A DNA stretch of 46,400 nt, taken from assembly GCA_903884435.1 (NCBI GenBank), contig CAISEY010000156.1:1-46400 (forward strand), in the 5' to 3' direction. This DNA is from an uncultured Hyphomicrobiales bacterium. Its GTDB lineage: Bacteria; Pseudomonadota; Alphaproteobacteria; Rhizobiales; Beijerinckiaceae. Below are positions 25,360 through 32,897 of the stretch, piece by piece. The notes under the pieces are model-generated. The model saw only the letters and a program-made list of their open reading frames with translations. It made no database searches and was not told the origin of the DNA. How positions within the stretch are numbered: the first letter of the stretch is position 1; each line of letters begins with the position of its first letter. Made by a program: the position numbers and the translations under genes.

Positions 25360-26382
25360 CTATTTCAGCATGGCGGCGATCCGCTTCGCGGTTTCCGGGG
25401 TGGTGTTCCCGTAGACTTCGCTCACGAGGTCCTGAAGTTTCGCGCCGGCGACCGGCGTGATCTCGAGGCCGACTTTCCCGGCCTCGGCGAGAAATTCCTT
25501 GTCCTGCATGGTCTCTTCGAACGCCTTGCGCAGGGCCTCGACGCGCTCCTTCGGCACGCCGGGAGGGGCCGCGTAGGGCCGGCCCATGACCTGCCGGGCG
25601 AAGATCGTTTTCAGGATCAGCCGCTGCTCGTCCGTCTTCGCGAGATCCATGACCAGCGGCACGTCGGGCAAATCGGGGTGTTTGGCGAGCGAGAGTTGCA
25701 CGAGGACGCTGACGGTCTTGTCGCGCACCCAATTCATCTGGGTCGACTTGACGCTCGACCACGACCAGCCGCAGCGCCCCTTCACCTCGCCGCGCTCCAT
25801 GGCGAGGTTCACGTCGTTGCCGCCGGGGTAGCCGACGATCAGCTTCATCTTCGTGCCGAGAACGCCGTTCAGGATTTTCGGAAACTGGTCAGTGTCGGCG
25901 CTGCCGCCCGTGCCGCCGACGATCAGCTCCTTCGTCATCGCCTCCTCGATGGAGGTTATGCCGCTGGTGCGCCAGGCGACGCAGACGCTCACTTCGTCGT
26001 TGGCGCTGCCGATCCAGTTGAATTTCGTGGGATCGAAGGCCGCGCCCTGCACGCCGAGCAGGGGATCGAAGGCGGCGCCGCGGCTGAACGTGCCAAAGGC
26101 CAGTCCGTCCTTCGGCGCCACCTGGTAAAGCCAGTTGGCGAGGCGCAGGCTGCCCGCGCCATCCATGTTGCGCGGCACGACCGTCGGATTGCCGGGAATG
26201 TGCTTGCCGATGAAACGCGAGATCAGCCGGGCGTAGACATCGTAGGCGCCGCCGACGCTGTAGCCGACGTAGAGATCGACGTTCTTGCCCTTGTAGAAAT
26301 CGGCCACCGCGTTTTGCGCCCGCGCGGCGCCGGCTGGCGCGAGCAGGGCGAGAAGCGCCGCGGCGTGGAAAAACTTGCGCAT
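25360..26382 (-). CDS. TctC/Bug-family periplasmic receptor (VADFYKGK type)
   Basis: Protein of 340 residues. The start at 26382 gives a signal peptide ending AGAARA; the mature chain begins QNAVADFYKGKNVDLYVG. The pocket loop is YSVGGAYDVYARLISRF. Two cysteines are placed as in the receptors at 29559 and 30609, one in VCVAWR and one in VKGRCGW, and may form a periplasmic disulfide. It is transcribed alone, divergent from the LLM gene at 26557, and its stop lies just upstream of the monooxygenase promoter. The ligand is unknown. Confidence 0.88.
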   Translation of the reverse strand: MRKFFHAAALLALLAPAGAARAQNAVADFYKGKNVDLYVGYSVGGAYDVYARLISRFIGKHIPGNPTVVPRNMDGAGSLRLANWLYQVAPKDGLAFGTFSRGAAFDPLLGVQGAAFDPTKFNWIGSANDEVSVCVAWRTSGITSIEEAMTKELIVGGTGGSADTDQFPKILNGVLGTKMKLIVGYPGGNDVNLAMERGEVKGRCGWSWSSVKSTQMNWVRDKTVSVLVQLSLAKHPDLPDVPLVMDLAKTDEQRLILKTIFARQVMGRPYAAPPGVPKERVEALRKAFEETMQDKEFLAEAGKVGLEITPVAGAKLQDLVSEVYGNTTPETAKRIAAMLK

Positions 26383-26452
26383 GAAAATCCCGTCGGGTTT
26401 GCCGCGCGGCGGCGAAGGCGGCGCCGCGCGATGCGTCACGATAGACAGCGCC

Positions 26453-26481
26453 GGGATAGTGGAGGGGCGCGCCGCCGGCAA
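26453..26481 (-). promoter_or_regulatory. Candidate promoter of the 25360 receptor gene
   Basis: Minus strand TTGCCG (26476-26481), 17-base spacer, TATCCC (26453-26458), about 70 bases before the start at 26382. Confidence 0.3.
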
Positions 26482-26503
26482 GCGCGACCCGGCGTCGCGG
26501 CGT

Positions 26504-26533
26504 TTGACGGCCTCTCCCGGACGGCGCTACATT
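26504..26533 (+). promoter_or_regulatory. Candidate promoter of the second LLM gene
   Basis: TTGACG (26504-26509), 18-base spacer, TACATT (26528-26533). It would give a leader of roughly 17 bases before the ATG at 26557, with the GGGAGAGGG ribosome site inside it. The best -35 box in the window. Confidence 0.5.
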
Positions 26534-26556
26534 TTCGCCGCGGGAGAGGGAACACC

Positions 26557-27615
26557 ATGGATTTCGGGCTTTTTTCGAACGGGCAGCGCTACAACGAGAT
26601 CGCGCGGGACACCTACCGGGAAGACATGGACGAGGTAATCCTCGCCGACGAACTCGGGATGAAGGAAGCCTGGATCAGCGAACACGGCACCTTCGTCAGC
26701 TTTCACGCGCCGGACCAGATGCCGAGCGCCGATCTTTTCATCTGCAAGGCCGCGGCCCTGACGAAGACTATCCGGCTCGGGCCGGGCATTCGCCCGCTGC
26801 CGTTTTTCCACCCGATGCAGGTGGCGACGGACTGCGCGGTCTGCGACCATCTGACGGACGGTCGCTACATGGCGGGCTTCGGGCTGGGCCTGGGCGGCGC
26901 CGCCACGGAACCGCGCGGCAAACTGCCGGGGCCGCCGCGGGAAATGGCTTACGAGGCCATCGATCTCATCCTGAAGGCCTGGACCTCGCCGGAACCCTTC
27001 GACTGGAACGGGAAGTTCTGGCAGGGCAAGCAGTGGAAGATCATTCCCAAACCCTTCACGAAGCCGCGCATGGACGTGGGAATGGCCTGTTCGAAGAGCG
27101 ACAGCACGCTCGAAATCACGGCCGCCAGGGGGTTTCTGCCGCTGTTCAGCTGGCACCAGAAGTCCGCCGATCTCGCGAAGATGATCCGCACCTATCTCGA
27201 CGCGCCCGCTGGCGACGTGAAGCCCTCGCGCCGGCGGTTGCGCATGTCGCGCTTCGTCTATGTCGCGGAGACCGTCGAACAGGCCCGGCGCGACCTGCGC
27301 GACTGCGACGTGGGCTCGGCGAAGTTCAACCGGCTCAACGAATTCATTCCGCCGGGCGGGACGAAGGACGACCTCACCATGGAGCGCCTCATGGACGAGG
27401 GGCTGTTCTTCTGCGGCGATCCCGACAGCGTGACGCGGCAAATTCGCCAGTTTTACGACGAACTCGGCGGCTTCGGCACGCTGTTGCTGGTCTGCGGCAA
27501 GGACTGGGGCACGTGGGAACAGCGCCAGCGTTCGTGGAGAATGTTCATGCGCGACGTGGCGCCGCGCCTCGCCGATCTCGACGGGGCGAGCCCGGCGGGA
27601 CCGGCGAAGTCCTGA
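26557..27615 (+). CDS. LLM-class flavin-dependent oxidoreductase, second copy
   Basis: Protein of 352 residues of the luciferase-like barrel family. It starts MDFGLFSNGQRYNEIARD, followed by EAWISEHGTF, TIRLGPGIRPLPFFHPMQVA and GRYMAGFGLGLGG. The C-terminal part has EFIPPGGT, FFCGDPDSVTRQI and GGFGTLLLVCG, as in alkanal or aromatic monooxygenases that draw FMNH2 from a reductase. It is a single gene divergent from a TctC-like receptor and convergent with NadC. An upstream continuation of the frame across the receptor gene is antisense and not part of the protein. Confidence 0.88.
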   Translation: MDFGLFSNGQRYNEIARDTYREDMDEVILADELGMKEAWISEHGTFVSFHAPDQMPSADLFICKAAALTKTIRLGPGIRPLPFFHPMQVATDCAVCDHLTDGRYMAGFGLGLGGAATEPRGKLPGPPREMAYEAIDLILKAWTSPEPFDWNGKFWQGKQWKIIPKPFTKPRMDVGMACSKSDSTLEITAARGFLPLFSWHQKSADLAKMIRTYLDAPAGDVKPSRRRLRMSRFVYVAETVEQARRDLRDCDVGSAKFNRLNEFIPPGGTKDDLTMERLMDEGLFFCGDPDSVTRQIRQFYDELGGFGTLLLVCGKDWGTWEQRQRSWRMFMRDVAPRLADLDGASPAGPAKS

Positions 27616-27624
27616 ATCCGGGCC

Positions 27625-28482
27625 TCAGGCGATCTCGATGTCGAGGCCGACGTCGAGGATCGGCGCCGAATGGGTCAGCGCCCCCGACGACAGGAGATCG
27701 ACGCCGGTTTCCGCGATGGCCTTCACCGACTCGAGATTGATGCCGCCAGAGGCCTCGAACTTGACGCGGCCGGCGGACATTTTCACGGCTTCGCGCATCT
27801 GCTCGACGTTCATGTTGTCGAGCAGGCAGAAGTCGGCGCCTTCTTCCAGCACCTCGCGCAACTGGTCGAGCGTGTCGACCTCGATCTCCACCTTGACGAG
27901 GTGGCCGGCGGCGGCCTTCGCCGCGCGCAGGGCCTGTTTGATCCCGCCGCAAACCGCGATGTGATTGTCCTTGATGAGGAAGGCGTCGTCGAGGCCGAAC
28001 CGGTGGTTCATCGCGCCGCCGGCGCGCACGGCGTATTTCTCGAGGGCGCGCAGGCCCGGCGTCGTCTTGCGCGTGCAGCAGATTTTCGCGTTCGTGTGGG
28101 CGACGAGCGCGACATATTTCGCGGTCAGCGTGGCGATGCCGGACATGCGGCACACGTAGTTCAGCGCCACGCGCTCGGCGGTGAGAATGGCGCGCGCGTC
28201 GCCGGTGACGCGCGCGACAGGCGTGCGCTTGCCATCGACATGGGCGCCGTCCGCCGCCAGCGCCTCGAATTTCAGCGAGGGGTCGATCAGCCGGAAGGCG
28301 GCCTCCGCGACGGGGACGCCGCAGACGACGCCGGGCTTGCGCACGGCCATGACGGCGGTCGCCTGACGGCCGGCGGGGATCGTCGCCAGCGTCGTGATGT
28401 CGCCGGCGCGGCCAAGGTCTTCGTCGAGCGCGGCGCGCACGGCGTTTTCGAGATAGATCGGGTTGAAGAAAGACATGGCCAT
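27625..28482 (-). CDS. nadC: Nicotinate-nucleotide pyrophosphorylase (carboxylating), quinolinate phosphoribosyltransferase
   Basis: Enzyme of 285 residues that converts quinolinate and PRPP to nicotinate mononucleotide with loss of CO2. The N-terminal domain has DEDLGRAGDITT; the barrel has TAERVALNYVCRMSGIATLT, the phosphate loop CTRKTTPGLRALEKYAV, then NHRFGLDDAFLIKDNHI, KVEIEVDT, LLDNM and FEASGGINLESV, all typical of NadC. No nadA or nadB is nearby. It is the last gene of an operon with a Pht5-like decarboxylase and TctC-like receptors, so it may be a second copy working on imported pyridine dicarboxylates. The start has GGGAGG five bases upstream. Confidence 0.92.
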   Translation of the reverse strand: MAMSFFNPIYLENAVRAALDEDLGRAGDITTLATIPAGRQATAVMAVRKPGVVCGVPVAEAAFRLIDPSLKFEALAADGAHVDGKRTPVARVTGDARAILTAERVALNYVCRMSGIATLTAKYVALVAHTNAKICCTRKTTPGLRALEKYAVRAGGAMNHRFGLDDAFLIKDNHIAVCGGIKQALRAAKAAAGHLVKVEIEVDTLDQLREVLEEGADFCLLDNMNVEQMREAVKMSAGRVKFEASGGINLESVKAIAETGVDLLSSGALTHSAPILDVGLDIEIA

Positions 28483-28499
28483 TCGGGCCTCCCCTGTTG

Positions 28500-29483
28500 T
28501 CAGACGCGATGGGTGCCGCGCTTGCGGCCCTGGGACATTTCGAGAAACAGCTCTTCCAGCGGAATCTTTCGCTTCAGCATTCCGTTGCCGTGGGAATAGC
28601 CGATGAGCGTTTCGAGGTTGTTGCGGTTCTTCGGCGTCAGCCCGTATTCCCACGGGTCCTTGCCGAGCAGTTTGTCCTGTTCCTCCATCGCGTGACGCCA
28701 CCAGGCGAGCGGGGCGACGCGCGGGTTGAACATGCGTTTGACGCCGATTTCCTTGGCCTTTTCGAAGGCCTTGTAAAGTTCGATCGGCGCCCAGGGATAT
28801 TTCTCGACGATCTCGCGCTTGATGCCGGTGACGTGCATGATCGGGAAGATTTGCGTCTTCCGGTAAAACGCCACTTCCTCGGCCTTGTAGTCGTCGAACA
28901 GGCGCGCGATGGCGGGGTGGCCCTCGACATAGGGCTCGATCAGGTCCGTGTGCAGCACGGCGTCGAGTTCGCCGGAGATCAGCATTTTCTCGAGCGAGGC
29001 GTCCTCGGGCAGCGTCGTCAGCCTGAGGTCCGGCGGCGGCGCGAAGGCCACGTCCTCGTCGAGTTCCGCGTACCAGTCGATGGACTTGTGCGGCACGCCG
29101 TATTCATGTTCGAGAATGCCGCGCATCCAGAGGATCGCGCTGGCCTGGAAGGACTTGCAGCCGACCTTGCGGCCAATCAGGTCCTTTGGCGAGCGGATGC
29201 CCTTGCTTGTGTTGACGAAGACGAATTCGTGCCGGAAGCGGCGATGCAGGAAGACCGGAATGCCGTCGTTGGGCCAGCCGGCGTCGCGCGCGAGGAGGTA
29301 GGAGGACGCCGAGACTTCCGCGACATCGAACTCTCGGTTGCGCAGGAAGCGCCAGTGCCGCGTGGTGGAATCGATGTCGGTGAGCACGGTGAGGTTGATC
29401 CCGTCCGGCTTGACGGAGCCGTCCTTGAGCGCGCGCGTGATCTCGTAGTCGCCGCAGGCGAGGGTGAGCTGGATGTCGGCCAT
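28500..29483 (-). CDS. 4,5-dihydroxyphthalate decarboxylase (Pht5)-like protein
   Basis: Protein of 327 residues, no signal peptide: it starts MADIQLTLACGDYEITRAL. The sequence has the two-lobed plan of periplasmic binding proteins (FVNTSKGIRSPKDLIGRKVGCKSFQASA) but is cytosolic, as in Pht5 of phthalate catabolism, which removes a carboxylate from 4,5-dihydroxyphthalate. A receptor annotation in databases is possible because of the fold. The later motifs AELDEDVAF, EPYVEGHPAI and FPIMHVTGIKREIVEKYPW fit that group. It sits 17 bases before nadC. The substrate could be a phthalate or its pyridine analogue; I cannot tell which. Confidence 0.82.
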   Translation of the reverse strand: MADIQLTLACGDYEITRALKDGSVKPDGINLTVLTDIDSTTRHWRFLRNREFDVAEVSASSYLLARDAGWPNDGIPVFLHRRFRHEFVFVNTSKGIRSPKDLIGRKVGCKSFQASAILWMRGILEHEYGVPHKSIDWYAELDEDVAFAPPPDLRLTTLPEDASLEKMLISGELDAVLHTDLIEPYVEGHPAIARLFDDYKAEEVAFYRKTQIFPIMHVTGIKREIVEKYPWAPIELYKAFEKAKEIGVKRMFNPRVAPLAWWRHAMEEQDKLLGKDPWEYGLTPKNRNNLETLIGYSHGNGMLKRKIPLEELFLEMSQGRKRGTHRV

Positions 29484-29558
29484 TGACGGGTCCCGGTCCG
29501 GATTCGGATACGGTCTTGATACATCGGCGTGGCGCAAAAACAAATCGCGCCAGCCCGC

Positions 29559-30593
29559 TCATTCCTGAAGCAGCGAGATCGCCCGTCGCAGGAGTTCGGG
29601 CGGCGCGGAATAGGCGCGGCGCAACAGCGCGGTCACGTCCTCGCCCGAGGTGAATTGCACCTCGACGCCGGCTTTCTCCGCGTCGCGCAGGAAGTCCGGA
29701 TCCTTCAGGGTTCTGGCGAAGGCCTCGCGCAGCGCGGCGACGCGATCGGCGGGCACGTCCTGAGGCGCGAAGAAGGGGCGGCCCATGTCCTGCGGCGCGA
29801 GCAGCAATTCCAGCAATCGCCGGTCCTCCGGCGTTCGCGCCATGTCCTGCGCCAGCGGCACGTCGGGAAGATCGGGATGCTTGCCCAGCGCCATCTGGAA
29901 CAGCAGGTTGATCTTTTTCTCCTTCAGCCATTCCGCCTTGCGCAGCTTCAGATAGGTCCAGCCGATGCCGCAAAAACCCTGCACCTCGCCGCGCTCCATG
30001 GCGAGGAGAATTTCGATGCTGCCGGGATAACCGGTCACGAGGCGGAATTTCGTGCCGACGACCTTGTTGAGCATTTTCGGCATCGAGACCTCGAGCGAAT
30101 CCGAGCCGGTGCCGCCGCCGACGAATTCATGGGTTAGCAGATCGTTCATGGTCTTCAGCGGCGTGTCGCGCCAGGAAATACACGTCGAGTTTTCGATGTT
30201 GGCGTTGCCGACCCAGTTGAACTTCAAAGAGTCGAATTGGGCCTGTTTGTTGCCGAGCAGCGGCTCGAAGGCGGCGTTGCGGCTGCTGATGGCGAATTCG
30301 GTTCCGTCGCGGGGCGATTTTTGCGCGACGTAATTCGCCACGACGAGGCCGCCGGCGCCGGGCATGTGCTGGGCCACGAAGGCCGGATTGCCCGGCAGGT
30401 GGCGCCCCATGTAGCGCGCGAGAATCTCGGCGTAAAAGCTGGAACTGCCGCCAGGGCCAAAGCCGATGAGAACGCGCACGGTCTTGCCGCGGTAGAAGTC
30501 GGCGACCGCCGATTGCGCCCGCGCGACGTCCGCCGCGCCGAACAGGACAAAAGCCGCCGCGACGAGCCTTCGCGACCATGACCACGCCAGCAT
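29559..30593 (-). CDS. TctC/Bug-family periplasmic receptor (VADFYRGK type), tandem copy 2
   Basis: Protein of 344 residues with a signal peptide ending ADVARA; mature start QSAVADFYRGKTVRVLIGF. Motifs are FGPGGSSSFYAEILARYM, MPGAGGLVVANYV and CISWRDTP. It is a tandem copy of the gene at 30609, 15 bases away: the C-terminal portions are almost the same, with the run ALREAFARTLKDPDFL present in both. They differ in the pocket loop (SSSFYAE against SSTIYAD) and in the middle part, so ligand range may have split. Cysteines in ENSTCISW and VQGFCGIGW match the subgroup. Confidence 0.88.
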   Translation of the reverse strand: MLAWSWSRRLVAAAFVLFGAADVARAQSAVADFYRGKTVRVLIGFGPGGSSSFYAEILARYMGRHLPGNPAFVAQHMPGAGGLVVANYVAQKSPRDGTEFAISSRNAAFEPLLGNKQAQFDSLKFNWVGNANIENSTCISWRDTPLKTMNDLLTHEFVGGGTGSDSLEVSMPKMLNKVVGTKFRLVTGYPGSIEILLAMERGEVQGFCGIGWTYLKLRKAEWLKEKKINLLFQMALGKHPDLPDVPLAQDMARTPEDRRLLELLLAPQDMGRPFFAPQDVPADRVAALREAFARTLKDPDFLRDAEKAGVEVQFTSGEDVTALLRRAYSAPPELLRRAISLLQE

Positions 30594-30608
30594 GGCTTCC
30601 TCCGTTGG

Positions 30609-31631
30609 TTATTGCTGCATCAGTTCGACCGCGCGGCGCACGACCTCCGGCGGAGCGGCGTAGGCGCGCGCCAGCAGATCGCGCACGGCCTCGCCCGAGG
30701 TGTATCGCACCTCGACGCCGGCCTTTTCCGCGTCGCGCAGGAAGTCCGGATCTTTCAGCGTTCTGGCGAAGGCTTCGCGCAGGGCGGCGACGCGGTCGGC
30801 GGGAACCCCGGGCGGCGCGAAGAAAGGGCGGCCCATTTCCTGCGGCGCGAGCAGAAGCTCGAGAACCTGGCGGTCTTCGGGCGTTCTCGCGAGGTCGGCG
30901 ACGAGCGGAACGTCGGGAAGCTCGGGGTGCTTTTCGAGCGCGAGCTGGAAGAGAATGTTGATCTTCTTTTCGGCGAGCCAGTCCGCCTTGCGCAATTTCA
31001 GGTAGGACCAGCCAATGCTGCAAAACCCCTGCAACTCGCCGCGCTCCATGGCGAGCATGATGTCTACGCTGGACGTGTAGCCGGTGACGAGGCGGAATTT
31101 CGTTCCCGCCAGCCTGTTCAGCGCCTTCGGTATGGCTATGGCGAGGGAATCGGAGCCGGTGCCGCCGGCGACGAGTTCGTGTTCCAGCAGGTCCGCGGCC
31201 TTTTTCACGGGCGAGTCGCGCCAGGAAATACACGTCGAGCTTTCGACGTTGGCGTTGCCGATCCAGTTGAGCTCCAGCGGATCGAAGGTCGCGTTTCTGT
31301 TGCCAAGCAGCGGCTCGAAGGCTCCGGTGCGCGCGGTGATGGCGAATTCCGTGCCGTCGCGCGGCGCGCGCCGGGCGACGTGGTTCGCCACGACGAGGCC
31401 GCCGGCGCCGGGCATGAGCTGGACGACGAAGGCTGGGTTGCCTGGCGTGTGCCGGCCCATGTAGCGCGCGAGAATGTCGGCGTAGATCGTCGAACTGCCG
31501 CCGGGGCCGAAGCCGACGAGCACGCGCACGGTCTTGCCGCGGTAAAAATCCGCGACCGGGGTCTGGGCGAGGACGGGCCGGGCCATCGCCGTCACGAAAA
31601 GCAGCGCGCCCGCGGCGAGTCTCGCGAACAT
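30609..31631 (-). CDS. TctC/Bug-family periplasmic receptor (VADFYRGK type), tandem copy 1
   Basis: Protein of 340 residues with a signal peptide ending RPVLA and mature start QTPVADFYRGKTVRVLVGF. The start is preceded by GGGGGAG. Key segments are FGPGGSSTIYADILARYM, LNWIGNANVESSTCISW, VTGYTSSVDIMLAMERGEL and LQGFCSIGW. It follows the bicupin gene after a 114-base gap holding a 12-base-pair hairpin (31659-31687), so its expression may be set apart from the bicupin and EutA-like genes. The relation to copy 2 points to recent duplication. Confidence 0.88.
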   Translation of the reverse strand: MFARLAAGALLFVTAMARPVLAQTPVADFYRGKTVRVLVGFGPGGSSTIYADILARYMGRHTPGNPAFVVQLMPGAGGLVVANHVARRAPRDGTEFAITARTGAFEPLLGNRNATFDPLELNWIGNANVESSTCISWRDSPVKKAADLLEHELVAGGTGSDSLAIAIPKALNRLAGTKFRLVTGYTSSVDIMLAMERGELQGFCSIGWSYLKLRKADWLAEKKINILFQLALEKHPELPDVPLVADLARTPEDRQVLELLLAPQEMGRPFFAPPGVPADRVAALREAFARTLKDPDFLRDAEKAGVEVRYTSGEAVRDLLARAYAAPPEVVRRAVELMQQ

Positions 31632-31658
31632 GTCTCCCCCGGTTTGTTCGTGACTTTG

Positions 31659-31687
31659 TCCGGTCCGCGATCTCGTCGCGGACCGGA
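31659..31687 (-). terminator. Perfect 12-bp inverted repeat between bicupin and receptor genes
   Basis: Arms TCCGGTCCGCGA (31659-31670) and TCGCGGACCGGA (31676-31687), loop TCTCG. It lies 59 bases past the bicupin stop and 28 bases before the receptor start on the minus strand. With no T tract it could be a partial terminator, an mRNA stability stem or an operator. Confidence 0.55.
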
Positions 31688-31745
31688 GCATTGATCGACC
31701 GCCGCGCTTACAGCCCGCGTGGCGAGACGGAAGCGACCCGCGGCT

Positions 31746-32861
31746 TCAGGCTTTCTTCGTGAAGAACTTGTCCATCTTCTGATCGACGCCGGTCTTCTTC
31801 GTGGCCTCGATCCAGATCTGCTGGATGCGCGGATCCTGATCGTCGTATTCGACCTGGTCGCCGCCTTCCTTGATGGAGGTGGAAACCGCGCCTTTTTCGC
31901 CGGGCTTGAGGCCAATGAGCGAACGGCGGTTGGCCGTCGTGAGCGGATAGCGCAGGCCGCCGACGCCGGTGGCGAGATAGCGCGCCGGCTCGCGGCTCGT
32001 GTTGAAGTGCTGGTGGAACTGCTGGTCCGCCGGCGGGAAGACGACGCCATGCCCCCAGTCGATGCGAAGGAAATCCTTTTCCTTGTCGAACCACAGGAGC
32101 GAATAGCCGGTGCCGGTCACGCACATGACGTGGAAGCCGGGTCCGTGGCGGTGGCCCTTCTTGTAGGTGCCGACCGGCATTTCCGAGATATGCGCGTGCA
32201 TGGTGCCGTCGGCGAGCACGAACATGATGTTGGTGCCGCCGGCGCCGCGGTCGCCCCAGGTCTTCAGCTCGATGGCCGCGAGATCGGGAACGAAATTCGT
32301 CTCCCACATGTGGTTGCCCGGGCGCACCGTGATGAGGTCGCCCTCGCCGTTGTAGTAGGCGGTCTTGCCCGAACGCTCCATGAAGGCGACGTCCGTGTCG
32401 AAGATGAACTTCTCGTTGTGGAAGAGGTTCATCACCATCGGAAAATCGGTGGTGGTGACGAGCAGCGCGCGCTCGCGGCCGCTGGAGTTGAAGTGGCGGT
32501 GCTTCGCGTTGAGCGGAATCGCGAACAGCGCCTTCGGGCCCCATTCAAAGCTGCGCTTGCTGCCGTCGGGGAACTCGAGCTGCGTCGAGCCCGAGCCTTC
32601 CAGCACGTAGTAGACGTCTTCATACAGATGTTTCTGTGGGGTCGTCGAGCCGCCCGGCGGCACGTCGATCAGGAACATGTTGCTGAAGTCGCCGCGGCCC
32701 TTCAGGTGCACGGCGGCGCCCTTGACGCCATAGCGCGGCCACATCCTCGTTTCGACCTTGAAGAGATCGATGCCGTAATCCTCCGTGACCGGAAGGCCTT
32801 CCTTCGCGACCCAGTCGAGATAGGGATCTATCCCGTACCGGGCGGTGATCTGTTCGTTCAT
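31746..32861 (-). CDS. Bicupin protein (often labelled ethanolamine ammonia-lyase-activating), function unknown
   Basis: Protein of 371 residues with two cupin barrels. The first has HLYEDVYYVLEG (H78, E81) and PLNAKHRHFN (H121, H123). The second has KKGHRHGPGFH (H237, H239, H244) and FHQHFN (H283, H285), so each barrel shows plausible metal ligands; the second has the full set. Ring-cleaving gentisate-type dioxygenases are bicupins, so an oxygenase is possible, but the DLVAA-type family core is not visible. As I recall, databases name relatives ethanolamine ammonia-lyase-activating because they sit next to EutA-like genes, as here (gap 36 bases). No ethanolamine ammonia-lyase gene is in the window. 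Confidence 0.8.
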   Translation of the reverse strand: MNEQITARYGIDPYLDWVAKEGLPVTEDYGIDLFKVETRMWPRYGVKGAAVHLKGRGDFSNMFLIDVPPGGSTTPQKHLYEDVYYVLEGSGSTQLEFPDGSKRSFEWGPKALFAIPLNAKHRHFNSSGRERALLVTTTDFPMVMNLFHNEKFIFDTDVAFMERSGKTAYYNGEGDLITVRPGNHMWETNFVPDLAAIELKTWGDRGAGGTNIMFVLADGTMHAHISEMPVGTYKKGHRHGPGFHVMCVTGTGYSLLWFDKEKDFLRIDWGHGVVFPPADQQFHQHFNTSREPARYLATGVGGLRYPLTTANRRSLIGLKPGEKGAVSTSIKEGGDQVEYDDQDPRIQQIWIEATKKTGVDQKMDKFFTKKA

Positions 32862-32897
32862 GACTGCCTCTTTGGAATGGATTGATGGAATCGGGCT

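Noticed and set aside
24019-26556. Long plus-strand open frame running into the LLM gene at 26557
   Set aside because: It is antisense to the monooxygenase and receptor genes; the LLM fold, ribosome site and promoter all place the start at 26557.
28500-29483. Calling the Pht5-like gene an ABC transporter receptor
   Set aside because: It has the two-lobed receptor fold but starts without a signal peptide, and the motifs fit 4,5-dihydroxyphthalate decarboxylases.
31746-32861. Calling the bicupin a gentisate 1,2-dioxygenase
   Set aside because: Two cupin barrels and a metal site are present, but the first barrel lacks the first His of its motif and nearby genes do not include maleylpyruvate enzymes.
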